Of a DNA stretch of 64,000 bases, positions 62,812-64,000 are shown one piece after another. Every line of letters begins with the position of its first letter. The first letter of the stretch is position 1. The notes below the pieces were generated by a model. The model made no database searches. It was not told the DNA's origin and saw only the letters and a list, made by a program, of their open reading frames with translations. Origin of the DNA: Alphaproteobacteria bacterium 46_93_T64 (GTDB lineage Bacteria > Pseudomonadota > Alphaproteobacteria > Sneathiellales > Sneathiellaceae); assembly GCA_002163135.1 (NCBI GenBank), contig MAAN01000011.1:186001-250000 (forward strand). Direction: 5' to 3'. The position numbers and the translations under genes were made by a program.

Positions 62812-63642
62812 CTATTTTTTTGGTTCCGTGGGCGCTCTTGCCGGTATGGAATCTGGAATATATTCGGTTTTTACTTTGACCAGACGTGAATAGGTTTCAT
62901 TCAAGCCCCAACGTCTGTCCGTATAATGTTCCAGTGCTTTGCGGGTTTCCACTATCAGAGTTTCATTTTCAAAGGCAAATTCCCTTCGCACGGCGCTCTT
63001 TTGTTCCGCTGACAGGGAATCCTTGGGAGCAAGGGTAAAGCGGGCGATCGTGTGCCAGTCAGTGTCTACCGGTAAGGGCTCAATCAGTTGTTCAGTTCTG
63101 AAGCTACTGTCCGGGTTGATCCTTACTGGGACATAATCTCGAAAATCATTGTTGTTGAAGCTGTAGGCCCGTAAATGCAGTCGCATGCCGTCGGAAGCAA
63201 AATTCACTGGTGCAATCCACTGCTCTGCCGGGTCCCCTGTTGTCATTGACGTATATTGCAGCAAAATCTTTTCTTTGTTTTCGAGAGCCCGGTTCAACCT
63301 GGCCAGTATTCTCGGGTCACAGTTGCGTGTGAGTGCAGGCAATTCGCAGAAACTCTCTCCCTTGATCTCCCGTAACTCACTTTCCCAGTTGTTTAGAGCT
63401 CCGCTTTGAAACAGGGCCACCGGAGTTGGTTGCGCGACATATCGTTTTTTTACAGTGTCATATTCTGGAGAATTCTCTCTTGAGAGTGACAAATATTTTT
63501 TAAAATCGAGAGCGGCCTGAGCCATTGAAATGCCAAAACGATCAACAAGGTCCCGGCGGTTGGCTTGGCCCCGCCAATAGAACAGCTTGTCCAGAAACGC
63601 GATACGTTCACGCTGTGCATGTTTTAGGTCGTTTACATTCAT
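62812..63642 (-). CDS. WYL-domain regulator of BrxR/CapW type
   Basis: RERIAFLDKLFYWRGQANRRDLVDRFGISMAQAALDFKKYLSL...YDTVKKRYVA wHTH; KEKILLQYTSMTTGDPAEQWIAPVNFASDGMRLHLRAYSF WYL-like. Confidence 0.8.
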   Translation of the reverse strand: MNVNDLKHAQRERIAFLDKLFYWRGQANRRDLVDRFGISMAQAALDFKKYLSLSRENSPEYDTVKKRYVAQPTPVALFQSGALNNWESELREIKGESFCELPALTRNCDPRILARLNRALENKEKILLQYTSMTTGDPAEQWIAPVNFASDGMRLHLRAYSFNNNDFRDYVPVRINPDSSFRTEQLIEPLPVDTDWHTIARFTLAPKDSLSAEQKSAVRREFAFENETLIVETRKALEHYTDRRWGLNETYSRLVKVKTEYIPDSIPARAPTEPKK

Positions 63643-63685
63643 TCAACATAAATAACTTGACTCTAATGTTTTGTCCATATAAAAA

Positions 63686-63697
63686 TTATACGTATAA
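63686..63697. promoter_or_regulatory. 12-bp perfect palindrome TTATACGTATAA, candidate operator
   Basis: In the 74-bp divergent gap between the WYL regulator and sbcD. Confidence 0.45.
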
Positions 63698-63716
63698 ATA
63701 ATAGTCGGATAAAATA

Positions 63717-64000
63717 ATGAAAATATTGCATACTAGCGACTGGCATTTAGGGCGCCAATTTCATGGTCAGTCTCTCGAAGAGGATCATGCAGTTATTCTC
63801 GCTCAGGTTTTGATCAATGTCAGAGAGCATGATCCAGACGTCTTGATCATTGCGGGTGATATTTTCGACCGCGCGTCTCCTCCGGCGAGCGCAGTTAAGC
63901 AATTTAACGAATTTCTAAATAGTGTGGCTCAGAAAAGTCAGGCGGCCATCGTAATTATTGCGGGTAATCATGATTCCGGCGATCGAATAGCGACTATGGC
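63717..64000 (+). CDS. sbcD: exonuclease SbcD-like, truncated by window end
   Basis: MKILHTSDWHLGRQFHGQSLEEDHAVILAQVLINVREHDPDVLIIAGDIFDRASPPASAV...IIAGNHDSGDRIATMA. Confidence 0.9.
   Translation, partial: MKILHTSDWHLGRQFHGQSLEEDHAVILAQVLINVREHDPDVLIIAGDIFDRASPPASAVKQFNEFLNSVAQKSQAAIVIIAGNHDSGDRIATM

Overview
The window has two parts. From 1 to about 38.2 kb it is ordinary, densely coded alphaproteobacterial-type chromosome: an AtuA/enoyl-CoA hydratase catabolic cluster, glyQS, ppdK, mrp, hflKC, degP, serB, miaA, ilvBNC, mreBCD-mrdA-rodA. It ends in an unusual periplasmic redox/metal cluster (32.5-37.7 kb) with two CNPC-repeat Cys-rich proteins, one fused to a cytochrome-P460-like domain, next to a formylglycine-generating-enzyme family protein, a cupredoxin-like protein and a YeeE/TsuA transporter. 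A tRNA-Lys(CTT) at 38127-38202 marks the start of an accessory region running to the window end. Its first part (38.2-46 kb) is decayed and gene-poor: an IS3 remnant, a DUF3127/SSB-like gene with an in-frame amber stop, small ORFs and a dispersed repeat. The second part (46-64 kb) looks like a defence or DNA-processing island: metallophosphoesterase, PD-(D/E)XK-like protein, MBL-fold hydrolase, two WYL regulators, a HEPN protein, an HNH protein, and an AddA-like helicase-nuclease with an AddB-like nuclease, divergent from an SbcD gene cut by the window end. The best candidates for an undescribed system are the WYL/AddAB-like/SbcCD cluster (56.9-64 kb) and the CNPC-repeat/P460/FGE cluster (33.7-37.7 kb). 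Family names come from recognising motifs in the translations; no database search was run.
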